Positions 32,671 through 43,655 of a stretch of DNA of 64,000 nt are shown here, in pieces. This stretch comes from Haematobia irritans. Lineage: Eukaryota > Arthropoda > Insecta > Diptera > Muscidae. How positions within the stretch are numbered: the stretch's first letter is position 1; the number at the start of each line of letters is the position of its first letter. Both the position numbers and the translations under genes were made by a program. The notes beneath the pieces were generated by a model. That model worked only from the letters and a program-made list of their open reading frames with translations. It had not been told where the DNA came from and searched no databases. Where the stretch lies: NCBI RefSeq assembly GCF_050003625.1, contig NC_134398.1, positions 59,605,641 through 59,669,640 of the forward strand. Reading direction: 5' to 3'.

Positions 32671-34242
32671 TATTTTTAATGCAATGATGACGAGACTTTT
32701 GAGTACATTTTCAAATTCCGAGGAGAAAACAATTAAGATTGGCTGTAATGTTTTAAAAGCCAATACTAGTACAAGTAAAAGAAGCTAAAAGTTCCTTGCG
32801 AGAAAATGCTCTTCTCTCTTACGTGCGAGAAATGGTTTTCATTATGGTTTCCACTGCCATTTGATTTCGACTTTTCGACGTGAAATTTTTGTTTTAATTT
32901 TGTGTTATTTTTGTTGCCAAGACTACGCATGGAAACGACTTATTGATATCTCAAACCGTCAGACTTCAATATGCAATTTTTATAGTATAATTCGAATCAT
33001 TTCTCCTTTTTGCGAACAAAAAACTCAAAGATTTCAAAATTTTTAAAACTGAGGGTTTTAGAAAAAATATCATTCATTAATTCATTAACAGTCAAATACA
33101 GACAGAAATTTGTCATGGCATAAAACTGGAAATTTCTACAAACAATCACATGTAAAAATATCCCATGGCACTTCAAAACATTTTTAGTTTTACTCCACGA
33201 AAAAAGATAAAACTCTTCAAAATTTCACAAAAAAGTACACACAAAAAACCATCAAAATAACTATGAAATAGAAACATTAAGCAAGTTCTATTTGTATATA
33301 TTTAAACTACTCATCTTGAGTATTAGAACTCATATTTACGTTTTTTTTTTATAAAAATATTTATTTAAAAAACAGTTTTTACTTTTGTTACCACCTATTA
33401 AAAGTTTTGTCAACATTAACGGCAGTTTGTGCATAAAAAGGGTTTCCAACAGTAACAATTTATTTAAATTTTTTACTATTAATATGTTCGTTAGTAAACC
33501 AATTCAAGAAAATATTAAAAAGTTTAAGTTGAAAATTTGACTCTTTGTCGCTAAAATCGCGATTTCAGCCATAGTGTACTGGTTGGGAAATTTGAATGCA
33601 AATTATCAAGGTAGTGTCCTTTTTTCATGATTCCTTATTATAACCCAACGGCCAAGTGTGTCACCATACCCATACCACAAGTCTTTCTCTTCCATGTTTA
33701 ACGGTTTGCTTGACGTGCTGTTTTTTGAGATTTTGTCGTTACCAGTAATCTTCTGAGGTTGTTATCAGTAATGTTCTTTTGCATCGAATTGAAAACGGTT
33801 TATGTTTGTTTCGAATTACCATATATGTAACTTATTTCCAGTCTTCAACATTTGTAAAATAAATGATATCGTCTACACATACGTTCAGAGTTACTATAGA
33901 AACATTTGCATTATATTACTGGTTTAATCCAATATCTTGCTTTTGACCAACATCACAATTCAAAAAAGGAAAAATCTATCAAACCAAAAAACAGAGTATC
34001 ACTGGATTGAATGACATCTGCAACTTTTACAGTGTAATTGTTAGCAAGGCTAAAAATGCTATATTTTTCGAATTTGAGATCTGACTGTATAGTTTATTTA
34101 TATGGCCATATATTTCGCTCTTTCCTCTTCCCAACGCACAGAAAAATAATTAACTTTGATACCCTTCAGGGTATAATAACATATTTTTCTGCATGAAAAT
34201 AAGTCATTTTATATTTTCTGATTGATTCCCATATCAAAAATA
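32671..34242. other. Unassigned, probably unique DNA
   Basis: No coding motif or repeat recognised. Confidence 0.4.
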
Positions 34243-34888
34243 CACTCAAAAAAAGTTTACTTGGATCCAAAGATTTTGACCTTCTCTTAAGGATTTTGGT
34301 ATTGATTCCGAGCCAAAGATGCGGCTTCTTTAAAATAAATAATTTTTTAGCGACCTATATGGCTTTAAATCTAGTACCAATAAAATTAAAATTAGGATAC
34401 AGATCTCATTTATCAAATTTGCATTCTCTTTTCGCGATTTGTTAATAAAGGTACTCATGTACAAACAAATGCCAGTTAAAAAATCCAAATTATAACGAAT
34501 ACTTCAAAGTCAAAAAAAAAAAATTGAACCAAAGACGCTAACTCCTCAAAATAAGTCTTAGCATATATTTGAAGCGTTTTTATCTTAAATCTAAAGTTTC
34601 AATATTTCAGTTAATTTAAGGACAATTTCTTTAAACCAAAAATGGGTTTCTTTACTTTAAGGAAAATTCGCCTTATTTCAAAGACATGCGACTTTAACGG
34701 AGGGACGAAAATTTACAAAATTTGTGTCCTAAATTAAAAAAAAAATTTTTTTGAAGCAAAGATTATAAACTTTATTTTCAGTAAAATTTCATTATTTTAT
34801 AGAAATTTGTCATTAATATTTTGTAAATTTCGCATACTAAAATTTAGGTTGCGTAATCTTTAATATCACGTAAATAGTTTTTTCAGTG
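34243..34888 (-). mobile_element. TA-CAC MITE, family J, inverted copy
   Basis: Starts CACTCAAAAAAAGTTTAC, ends ...GTTTTTTCAGTG; TA on both sides. Contains AAATTTAGGTTGCGTAATC near the right end, the inverse of the block near the left end of the other copies. Confidence 0.75.
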
Positions 34889-35029
34889 TAGATTTCAGAC
34901 CATACAAAGTGTATTGATATGGGTGAAATTTCGCGCTCTCGAGCCGAAGCACGGTAGCCACTCGTGCCAAAAATTAATCTACAAAAATTCTAAGAAAAAT
35001 TTACCATGAATCTACCAAGTTTAAAAAAA

Positions 35030-35575
35030 ATCTTTTTTTTTTAAGTTTTCGATTTTATTTCTAAAGAAAATTTTGTCATAACTTTATTTCTATAGAAAAT
35101 TTTGTAAAATTTTTATTTCTCTATATATTTTTTGTCAAATTTTTATTTCGATGGAAAATTTTGTCAATACTTTATGTCTATAGAAAATTATGTCAAGTTT
35201 TTATTTCTCTAGAAATTGTCAAAATTGTATTTCTCTAGAAATTTTTGTCAAAATTTTATTTCTCTAGAAATTTTTGTCAAAATGTTATTTCTATAGAAAA
35301 TTTTGTCGAATTTTTATTTCTATAAAGGTAGAATTACATACCATTCGTTCAATGCGTCCGATGATTGAAGAGTTGAAATTTCTCTTTGAAATCAAAAACT
35401 CGAATAGTATGCCGCAAACAGAAAAAAAATCAACCCTTCCATCAACGCACGGATTGACGCATATTGTGTAATTCAACCTTAAGACTCTTGCCAACAATTA
35501 ACTTCAATAAAAAATTTTGAAAAATTTTATTTCTATAGGAAATTTTGTCAAAATGTATTTTCTATGGAAAATAAT
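35030..35575 (+). repeat. ~30-34-bp AT-rich tandem repeats
   Basis: About a dozen degenerate repeats of the type TTTATTTCTATAGAAAATT then TTGTCAAAA. A small inverted-end insert (35325-35481) separates the last ones. A short inverse block of the same repeat occurs at 38345-38440. Confidence 0.75.
35325..35481. mobile_element. Small MITE inside the AT-rich repeat array
   Basis: Ends AAGGTAGAATTACATA and the inverse of AAGGTTGAATTACACA, with further inverted similarity over ~35 bp. It interrupts an otherwise continuous repeat array. Confidence 0.55.
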
Positions 35576-35682
35576 CTGTGAAAAGTTTTATCAAAAATTT
35601 TACTTTTTGGAAATTGAAGTACCTCTTAGTTGGAGAGGAATGTTTTGCGAAATCGACCAAAACGTCAACAATTGTACAACCG

Positions 35683-35723
35683 TGAGTCGGAGTCTAGAAA
35701 AATTGTCCCAACTCCACAGCCCT
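35683..35723. repeat. Remnant of hexamer-end hAT terminus
   Basis: GAGTCGGAGTC and CAACTCCACAGCCCT resemble the right end at 17760-17820. Confidence 0.5.
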
Positions 35724-36217
35724 ACATATGACACGAATAAATAGAGAGAGTAAATTTAGTAACTATCACAGAGTTTAATAGGTCCGCCATAAAGGCCTAT
35801 TTATAAAATTTAAGGCATTTTATTAACCTGGCCTTTCCTTCTTAACTACATACCGCAAGTTTACTCTGTGCTACACAGAGAAGCAAGTGAAAACAAACAT
35901 GTTGAAAAGTAGAATAGAGAAAAATGAGTTTTAATCAGTTTACTTAATTTTCACTTTTGCTTTCGCTCCGAACCAAAACGAATGAAATGAACTCATTTAC
36001 GTATACAGCTAGCTGAGTCTCAAGCATATATCGTATATATATATTAGTTTAGTTGGTGCCAAAGAAGTGAAAAAAAAACTGTGTACAAAAATTATTTTAG
36101 TTCACAAAGCAAAATATTTTGACAACTCAAAATTGCATTTCATTTGACGATCTGTTTATGACTTTCGGGCAAATTAAACCTAATGCTCCAGGCTGTGATG
36201 GAAATTTAAATTGTGTA
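35724..36217. other. Unassigned
   Basis: No gene or repeat recognised. Confidence 0.4.
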
Positions 36218-36305
36218 TGCTCTCCACCATTGTAAGGGGATATACTAACATTGTCATTCCGTTTGTAACGCATCGAAATATTTATCTCACACCCTATAAA
36301 GTATA
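36218..36305 (+). repeat. DINE family D end fragment
   Basis: CTCCACCATTGTAAGGGGATA, GTCATTCCGTTTGTAACGCA and CCCTATAAAGTATATA follow the order of the microsatellite-side end of family D. Confidence 0.6.
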
Positions 36306-36482
36306 TATACACAGATAAAAATAAGTTTGAGAACTCTTGTTGGGAAAACAACGACAAAATTTTTTAATTTTCCTGCAACAAATTCATTTGTACTTTTCAT
36401 AACCATTATTACAAATAAGTTGTTAGCAATAAGAAGGCAACAAATAATTTGTGTTCTCAATAACATTATTTGTAAGTAAATT

Positions 36483-36799
36483 ATGCAATGGTTAGCATGT
36501 CCGCCTTGCATACACAGGGTCGTGGGTTGAAACCCAGTTTCGACCAAACACCAAAAAGTTTTTCAGCGGTGGATTATCCCACCTCAGTAATGCTGTTTGA
36601 AAGCTTCTCTAAGTGGTTTCACTGAACGCCGTTCGGACTCGGCTATAAAGAGGAGGTCCCTTGTCATTGAGCTTAACATAGAATCGGGCAGCACTCAGTG
36701 ATAAAGAGAAGTTCACCACTGTGGTATCACAATGGATTGAATAATCTAAGTGACCCTGAAATATCAGGTTGCCATTATACCTAACCTAACCTAACCTAA
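36483..36799 (+). mobile_element. tRNA-derived SINE, copy 1 (5' truncated)
   Basis: Begins within the tRNA-like head (GCAATGGTTAGCATG). The B box region reads GGTTGAAACCC, changed from GGTTCGATTCC. The body (TTTTTCAGCGGTGGATTATC, GAACGCCGTTCGGACTCGGC) matches the copy at 57931-58283 in inverse. The 3' end GGTATCACAATGGATTGAAT and a (CCTAA)n tail match the LOA-like LINE's 3' end. A possible AAGTAA direct repeat flanks it. Confidence 0.75.
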
Positions 36800-37155
36800 G
36801 TAATTTGTTGAGCTCCAAACATTACAAAATATTTGTTGTTGAACATTACGTTTAACCCTCAAAAAATATTTTGGAATTTGAACAAACAAATTTGTATATG
36901 GTTTGTTGAACGTATATTAATGATCTGTAACAAATTATAATTAATCCGAAAAATTTTAGACATTTTTTAAGTATCAAGCTAATTTAGGTTTGTGCCTGTT
37001 GTAAACGTCGTTAACGACACATACGCGTCGTAAATGTAGTAAAAGTAGCAAACGTCGCTAACTTAAAATACTTTAGCCCCTTCAGCTAGGCAGCGAATGA
37101 TATCCAAGATGGTATCACTCGCTGCCTAAATGTTCATAAAGTTATTAAAGAGTTT
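36800..37155. other. Unassigned
   Basis: AT-rich; contains several GTCGTWAA-like words near 37007-37060 but no gene. Confidence 0.35.
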
Positions 37156-37165
37156 TAAACAAGTA

Positions 37166-38100
37166 AAGGGTGATTCTTTTGAGGTTAGGATTTTCATGCA
37201 TTAGTATTTGACAGATCACGTGGGATTTCAGACATGGTGTCAAAGAGAAAGATGCTCAGTATGCTTTGACATTTCATCATGAATAGACTTACTAACGAGC
37301 CACAACGTCGAATTTTCAGTGAATGGGCCCTAGAAAAGTTGGCAGAAAATCCGCTTTTTTATCGACAAATTTTGTTCAGCGATGAGGCTCATTTCTGGTT
37401 GAATGGCTACGTAAATAAGCAAAATTGCCGCATTTGGAGTGAAGAGCAACCAGAAGCCGTTCAAGAACTGCCCATGCATCCCGAAAAATGCACTGTTTGG
37501 TGTGGTTTGTACGCTGGTGGAATCATTGGACCGTATTTTTTCAAAGATGCTGTTGGACGCAACGTTACGGTGAATGGCGATCGCTATCGTTCGATGCTAA
37601 CAAACTTTTTGTTGCCAAAAATGGAAGAACTGAACTTGGTTGACATGTGGTTTCAACAAGATGGCGCTACATGCCACACAGCTCGCGATTCTATGGCCAT
37701 TTTGAGGGAAAACTTCGGAGAACAATTCATCTCAAGAAATGGACCGGTAAGTTGGCCACCAAGATCATGCGATTTGACGCCTTTAGACTATTTTTTGTGG
37801 GGCTACGTCAAGTCTAAAGTCTACAGAAATAAGCCAGCAACTATTCCAGCTTTGGAAGACAACATTTCCGAAGAAATTCGGGCTATTCCGGCCGAAATGC
37901 TCGAAAAAGTTGCCCAAAATTGGACTTTCCGAATGGACCACCTAAGACGCAGCTGCGGTCAACATTTAAATGAAATTATCTTCAAAAAGTAAATGTTATG
38001 GACCAATCTAACGTTTCAAATAAAGAACCGATGAGATTTTGCAAATTTTATCCGTTTTTTTTTAAAAAAAAAGTTATCAAGCTCTTAACAAATCACCCTT
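37166..38100 (+). mobile_element. DD41D (rosa-like) mariner with internal deletion
   Basis: Inverted ends AAGGGTGATTCTTTTGAGG and the inverse of AAGGGTGATTTGTTAAGAG, flanked by TA (37164-37165, 38101-38102). The insertion splits a DINE family D end: left flank AAACAAG plus TA, right flank TATATACGGCCGTAAG, which rejoin as the standard family D start. Confidence 0.8.
37279..37992 (+). CDS. DD41D mariner transposase, catalytic domain only
   Basis: An uninterrupted 237-codon frame. The catalytic triad is visible: D35 in FSDEAHFW, D128 in WFQQDGATCHTA and D170 in LTPLDYFLWG, with 41 residues between the last two, the spacing of the rosa (DD41D) mariner group. The expected C-terminal end (HLNEIIFKK) is present. 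Family members are usually ~330-350 residues, with ~100 N-terminal residues forming two helix-turn-helix domains. Here MNRLTNE, which looks like the normal N-terminus, is followed directly by PQRRIFSEW from the start of the catalytic part. I infer an in-frame internal deletion of the DNA-binding region. The product could not recognise its own ends, so it is probably inactive for transposition, though it may be transcribed. No intron or upstream promoter was identified. Confidence 0.8.
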   Translation: MNRLTNEPQRRIFSEWALEKLAENPLFYRQILFSDEAHFWLNGYVNKQNCRIWSEEQPEAVQELPMHPEKCTVWCGLYAGGIIGPYFFKDAVGRNVTVNGDRYRSMLTNFLLPKMEELNLVDMWFQQDGATCHTARDSMAILRENFGEQFISRNGPVSWPPRSCDLTPLDYFLWGYVKSKVYRNKPATIPALEDNISEEIRAIPAEMLEKVAQNWTFRMDHLRRSCGQHLNEIIFKK

Positions 38101-38692
38101 TATATACGGCCGTAAGTTCGGCCAGGCCGAAGCTTATGTACCCTCCATCATGGATTGTGTAGAAACTTCTTCTAAACACTGCCATCCACAATCGAATTAC
38201 TTAAGTTGCGGTAACGCTTGCCGATGGCAAGGTATCTTAAAACCTCGTAATACCATCTCCTAAATTGTATGTAAGTCCATACGTGGTATATATTAAATCA
38301 AAAAAGATCGATCCAATATGTATATAATTTAGTTTGACAAAGTAGACATAAAATTTTGACAAAATTTTCTACAGAAATAAAATTTTAACAAATTTTTCTA
38401 TAGAAATAAAATTTTAACAAAATTTTCTATAGAAATAAAATTTACGTAAAAGTGGACCGATATGGCCCATTTTCAATACCATCCGACCTACATCGATAAC
38501 AACTACTTGTGCCAAGTTTCAAGTCGATAGCTTGTTTCGTTCGGAAGTTACGGACGGACATGCTTAGATCGACTCAGAATTTCACCACGACCCAGAATAT
38601 ATATACTTTATGGGGTCTTAGAGCAATATTTCGATGTATTACAAACGGAATGACAAAGTTAATATACCCCCATCCTATGATGGAGGGTATAA
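38101..38692 (-). mobile_element. DINE family D, internally replaced, split by mariner
   Basis: Begins TATATACGGCCGTAAGTTCG, the continuation of AAACAAG at 37157-37163. Most 153-bp units are absent. At about 38340-38440 a block of the AT-rich ~30-bp repeat (inverse of TTTATTTCTATAGAAAATT) stands in their place. It ends with the usual GATCGACTCAGAATTTCACC and ATATACCCCCATCCTATGA blocks; the microsatellite is reduced to GACGGAC. Confidence 0.7.
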
Positions 38693-38934
38693 AAAAACTT
38701 GAGAATAGAGTTATTTCAATTGGGGACTCCAAGCCACAATTACTATGAACTACTTGATGGTGTAGTAAGCGTGACGGTCGGTATTCGCTCATCCTTTCTT
38801 TCCAAAATTTCTGCAGAAACTGGAAGGAAGGAAAACTACTTGAGTCTTGCATAAGTGAATTTTTGTTTAGAGTGAGTTTTATACAATCAGGTTTCAAAAT
38901 TGTAGCTACGTGCAACTAAGGCTTGGGTGGACAT

Positions 38935-39415
38935 TACGGACCACGCAAACCAAGTATAGTTTGAAGTTGCGAATGAGAGCCATTTCGGCCCATAATTATT
39001 TATAGAATGAGAGTCATTACGGCCCATGATTATATATAGGCCTCATATAAACCGAACCCAATTTTGGCCATGCAAAAACCGGCTCATTTCAGTTCATAAT
39101 TATATATAGCCCCCATAAAAACCCATCCCCCAGATTTGACTTATGGAGCCTCTTGGACGTGCAAATTTCATCCGATCTAGTTGAAATTTGGTACATGACG
39201 TCAATGTATGACCATGCAAAAATTGGTCCAGTTGGGCCCATAATTATATATAGCCCCCGTATATGCCGATTTTCAGATTTTACATCTTGAGCCTCCTGGA
39301 CCAACAAATTTTATCTGATCCTGTTTTCCGGATCCGGAATTTTGTACGAGATGTCAACATATGGCCGTGGAAAAATTGGTCCATATCGGTCCATAATTAT
39401 ATATAGCCCCACATA
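38935..39415 (+). repeat. Diverged DINE family D units
   Basis: Three or so ~153-bp units (CATAATTATATATAGCCCCC, GAAATTTGGTACATGA). No termini. Confidence 0.6.
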
Positions 39416-41561
39416 ACTAACTTCTAATCCATGCTCGCACTGTCATTAATAAGGAGAAGTCCTTGTAGTGCTCGCAATGTCAAAATAAAATAAATAAATA
39501 AATATTATTGCCAAATTTTCCACTAAAAAAACCGATCCCCATATTTCCGGAGCTTTCTGGAAATGCAAATTTCCAGAAAGTTCAATAAATGTGAATGATT
39601 TGAGATGGTTCGAAAAGTAGATCTAGAAAATGGATAAGGGCGAAATCTTAACACCGTCTCTCTACAACCTTGAAAAATTATTTGAACTAGTATTTATTAA
39701 ATTATTTTTACATCTTGTAAATAATATACTATTCTTCCAAACAAACATTTTAAGCTCGAAAAGAAAAAAATTACCACCAGATAGTCGATGGTCTAAAATA
39801 CCGTTTGGGAGGAAAGATTTTTTTTGCGTTTAGAACCAAAACAAAAATAGTTCTGTTAGAGTCCAGATTCTTTAATTAAACTTCGTTAAAAGTTAGCCAT
39901 GTGAACCGATATTTCTGAGGGAGTTTAATTCTATATATTGTCATTTAAATCGTTGAGACAAGATTTTCTAAAAAGAAAGTACAATATTATATGTGATCCA
40001 TGGTCGTATATACTAGTTTTTACTAGCGTGCTTCAAATTCATGAAATCCCAACTCAAAACTGACTAAAAGATCAAAAATATGTTGGTGCTTACTGAAAAG
40101 GCCGAGACCTAAATATGCAAAGTTTTTTGTTGTCAAACTATTCGCATCATAGTTTTGTTCTGAACCCATCCATTTTTATTATTTTAGTAGTGTTGTAATC
40201 TCATTATCTTCATTATCGCCATTGTTATGGTAGTATGCAGGGCAACAAAAACGCGTATTCACACAAATTCCACACATACGTACGTCTGTATATAATGATG
40301 AAAACTTCCATCCAACCCAGGACAAAGGTTTCCATAAAGAGAAAGAAGACACCAGGATACCATACACATACACTAACACATTTTTCAAATAAAAACTGAA
40401 AGCGAAAAATAGCATCCAGCAGAAAGCATCGCTTAAGGCTAATTACCCAAAATTATTCAAGAGCAACACTAACAGAAACTTTTGTGCCAACACGATGTAA
40501 AAAAAAACACAAAGAAAATAAAAACAAAAAACACAACTAAAATGCCGGCAATAGCTTTGGAGATAATAAAGGAGGCTCTAAACCAGCCATTCTTTCTGCC
40601 ACCAGAACCGTAAATAACAGAAAATTAACCGAAAAACGTCGCTACTATGCAATCTAAAGAATCAGCCCAACATAAAGCGTAAAAATACCAAAGAGAAAAA
40701 TTCCTCTAGCCCCGTTCAAAGAGTTTTTGCGGGAGGTAATTACAGGAGGTTAATGTGTACGGAGGTTATGACAGGATATTAATTTACCACAGGATTTCTG
40801 TGTTTATGGCAGAATGAGTAGGTGTTAGTGAAGAACGAACAAAAAATATGTGTATGGTACAGGTGTTGCAGATGGGGGTTTACATTATAAGAATTGTACG
40901 GTAAAAGCATACAAGAAAGTGAATCTTTTGACGTTCGGTGCCAGAAACAATTAAGTGATTGTGGTTTTCTTTCCACCCCAAAAAACATTCAAAATTTCGA
41001 AGAAAATATGAGAAATAACTTTAAGTATTGAATGATTCTCAAGAAAGTAAAGCAATAACCCGAATGGGAATTTTTGGCAATTCTGCAAATCGATCATTTT
41101 TATTGTTTTATAGAAATTGTCTAGACGGGTCCTCCATCAACCAGTTATTTATAGTGCTGCAAGAACCTACGGTTTATCGTCATTTTGACGAAATTGAAAT
41201 TTCAATTTACAATTTGGACATTTTTGACGCAAAAAATGACTACTATTTAAGACAATCCACTTTAAAAATATTTTCCTAAAAATTTAATATGATTTTACAC
41301 ACATACGTGCCCGCAATATTCGAGAAGTTGAAATTTAAATGGCTGTCCAAAATAGAGAGAAGAATTGTATGAATATTCATAATTCTTCAATGTGTTGTAA
41401 CATTTAATATTATCATGAATGACGTGTGGTCACAATTTTTGATCAAAAATATTTTTGAAATAAACATGTCTCAAAAATAAAATAATTTTGTTATACCTCC
41501 AGCAGATAGAGTCCATCGCATATTTACTCTAGATTCTCTTTTCGTATGATGCTGGGCATAC
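39416..41561. other. Unassigned; includes a 23-codon small ORF
   Basis: No transposon signature. At 40542-40613 an ATG in good context (CTAAAATGCC) opens a 23-codon frame, MPAIALEIIKEALNQPFFLP then PEP and TAA, preceded by an A-rich stretch resembling an insect 5' leader. Such a frame can occur by chance; there is no supporting homology that I can name. Confidence 0.3.
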
Positions 41562-41640
41562 TAGGTTAGGTTAGGTTAGGTTAAAGTGGCAGCCCGATTA
41601 AGATTCAGGCTCACTTAGACTATTCAGTCCATTGTGATAC
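41562..41640 (-). repeat. LINE 3' end with (CCTAA)n tail
   Basis: Minus strand reads TATCACAATGGACTGAATAG, GTGAGCCTGAATCTTAATCG, GGCTGCCACTTTAACCTAAC and pentamer repeats. It is shared with the SINEs. Confidence 0.8.
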
Positions 41641-41704
41641 CACATTAACTAAAAGTACCTATTACATATGGGCACTACTAGTTTTAACCGTTGAACCTTC
41701 TAGA

Positions 41705-42056
41705 TTATTTTCTTCTGTTGAACCAACCAGATTGTTCCAAAAACATTAGCAGAATGCTTAAGTTAACATTTTCCAGGTCCGCCAGTAATCTGAAGCTATA
41801 TGCCCCTAAAATTTGCTTACGCCTTACACAAAATGCAGGACACTCACACAAGAGGTGTGATTCCTTTTCCCCCGCATCATGACAGCTCATACAATAATCA
41901 TTATATTTCGCACCAATAGTTTTTGCAAAATTGCCTATCAGGCAGCGACCCGTTATAGCAGATATCAGGAGTGATATCTGGCGTTTCGAGAACACTAGCA
42001 TATCTAGTGTGCGGTTTAAGTTTAAATGGGGCCATATTTGCTTGGTGTCGTTACAA
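41705..42056 (-). pseudogene. LINE ORF2 C-terminal segment
   Basis: Contains ISLLISAITGRCLIGNFAKT and a Cys/His-rich segment CMSCHDAGEKESHLLCECP typical of the C-terminus of these ORF2 proteins. Compared with the copy at 63396 two codons (IK) are missing before HLLC, a 6-bp deletion. It is out of frame with the RNase H segment because of the deletion at about 42070. Confidence 0.7.
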
Positions 42057-42059
42057 CCC

Positions 42060-43127
42060 TTACAATTCTCCCATCGAACATTTGCGGTAGTCGATGGCCG
42101 TTTTCGAGTTGAGGAACACAGAGTCCAAGGATTTTATTGCAGGTTGACTGTCTGAGTATATATTAATGCCAATATTGCTTGGAGCATTACTTCTCAGCCA
42201 ATTCACCATTTCTCTTATTGCTAATATTTCAGCCTGAAAAACACTACAGTGATCAGGTAATCTTTTCGCTATTCGAAGTTCCAGATCTTTAGAATATACT
42301 CCGAAACCCACTTGGCCATCCAATTTGGAGCCATCAGTGTAGAAATCTATATATCTTTTATTCCCCGGGGTCCGTGTACACCACGCCTCACTGTTGGGAA
42401 TTAGAGTCTCAAACTTTTTGTCGAAAAGTGGACTCGCCAAAGTGTAATCCACTACGTTAGGCACATCTGGCATTATTTTGAGGACCGAAATGTGACCGTA
42501 ACTTTTTTCCGACCACAGCGATAGCTCGCGCAACCGCACAGCCGTTGTTGCAGCTGACTGTTTGGCCAAAATGTCTAAAGGCAATAGATGCAGTATGACA
42601 TTAAGGGAGTTTGTTCCTGTCTTTCTGAATGCACCTGAGTTACACAAGCACGCCATACGCTGAACTTTGTCTAAACTTGTCGGCTGGTGAAGTGCCGACC
42701 ACCAGACTACAACACCATATAGCATTATAGGTCTAACCACTGCCGTGTATAGCCAATGTACAATTTTTGGTTTTAGTCCCCACTTTTTCCCTATTGCCTT
42801 TTTGCACGAGTATAAAGCTACCATTGCTTTCCTCGCCCTTTCTTCAATATTAAGCTTAAAGTTCAGTTTCCTGTCCAAAATAACGCCAAGGTATTTTGCA
42901 CACTCCCTAACGGGAATTTCAATACCCCCTAAGGAAATGGGCCTAACCGTGGGAGTTTTGCGATCTTTGCAGTACATGACTAGTTCTGTCTTTGCAGGAT
43001 TTACCCCAAGACCATTATCTTTCGCCCATTTCTCAGTCATCCGGAGGGCTCTCTGTATAATATCTCTAACTGTTGATGGGAATTTTCCCCTGACTGCTAG
43101 CGCCACATCATCTGCGTATGCCACCAC
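42060..43127 (-). pseudogene. LINE ORF2: RT motif C to RNase H
   Basis: 355-codon open segment. It starts in the reverse-transcriptase catalytic YADD box (MVAYADDVALAV), continues through thumb and connection, and enters RNase H with DFYTDGSKLDGQVGFG, VFQAEILAIREM and YSDSQPAIKSL, which supply the first Asp, the Glu and the second Asp. About 170 bp that encode the region up to and past the last catalytic residues (WVPGH...CEAD in the 63396 copy) are deleted near 42070, which also shifts the frame. RNase H is therefore incomplete. Confidence 0.8.
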
Positions 43128-43655
43128 TTGTATCCTTTCTTTTTCTAGGGAAACCAGAAGGTCGTTTATAGCAACATTCCAAAGAAGAGGTCATAGAACT
43201 CCTCCTTGAGGAGTGCCTCTGTTCACATACCTTTGTATGTTTGCTTGTCCTAGTGTGGCTGAAATGCGTCTCTTCCTTAGAAGTTCGTCTAACAGCCTAA
43301 GTATACCAGGACCAACATTCAGAGTTGTCAGTCCATTTAATATCGAGCTCGGATGGACGTTATTGAACGCCCCTTCGATGTCTAGAAATGCCACTATTGT
43401 GTATTCTTTGACAGATAGTGAGCTTTCAATAAAGCTGACTAGTTCATGTAATGCGGTCTCAGTAGACCTGCCCTTCGAGTATGCATGTTGTCGTTTCGAG
43501 AGCAAACTTGAATCGACGCTAGTTATAAGATAAATATCTATCATCCTCTCCAGAGTCTTAAGTAGGAATGATGATAAGCTGATTGGTCGGAAATCCTTCG
43601 CATTCGAGTGAGAGGTTTCTCCCGCTTTAGGTATGAAAACGACTTTTGATTCTCT
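43128..43655 (-). pseudogene. LINE ORF2: RT fingers/palm, with stop
   Basis: Carries RT motif A (VAFLDIEGAFNNV) and motif B (RGTPQGGVL) in the 117-codon segment 43191-43544. After GGVL there is a TGA at about 43191-43193, then PLLWNVAINDLL in the same frame, so one substitution separates it from the next open segment. A frame change lies near 43650, between AYIPRK and the following FIPKAGET-type sequence. Confidence 0.75.

Noticed and set aside
35030..35575. CRISPR-like array
   Set aside because: The units are degenerate and contiguous, with no unique spacers of regular length; this is an AT-rich tandem repeat in a eukaryotic genome.
42745..43209. 154-codon plus-strand frame
   Set aside because: Antisense shadow of the LINE reverse transcriptase and RNase H.
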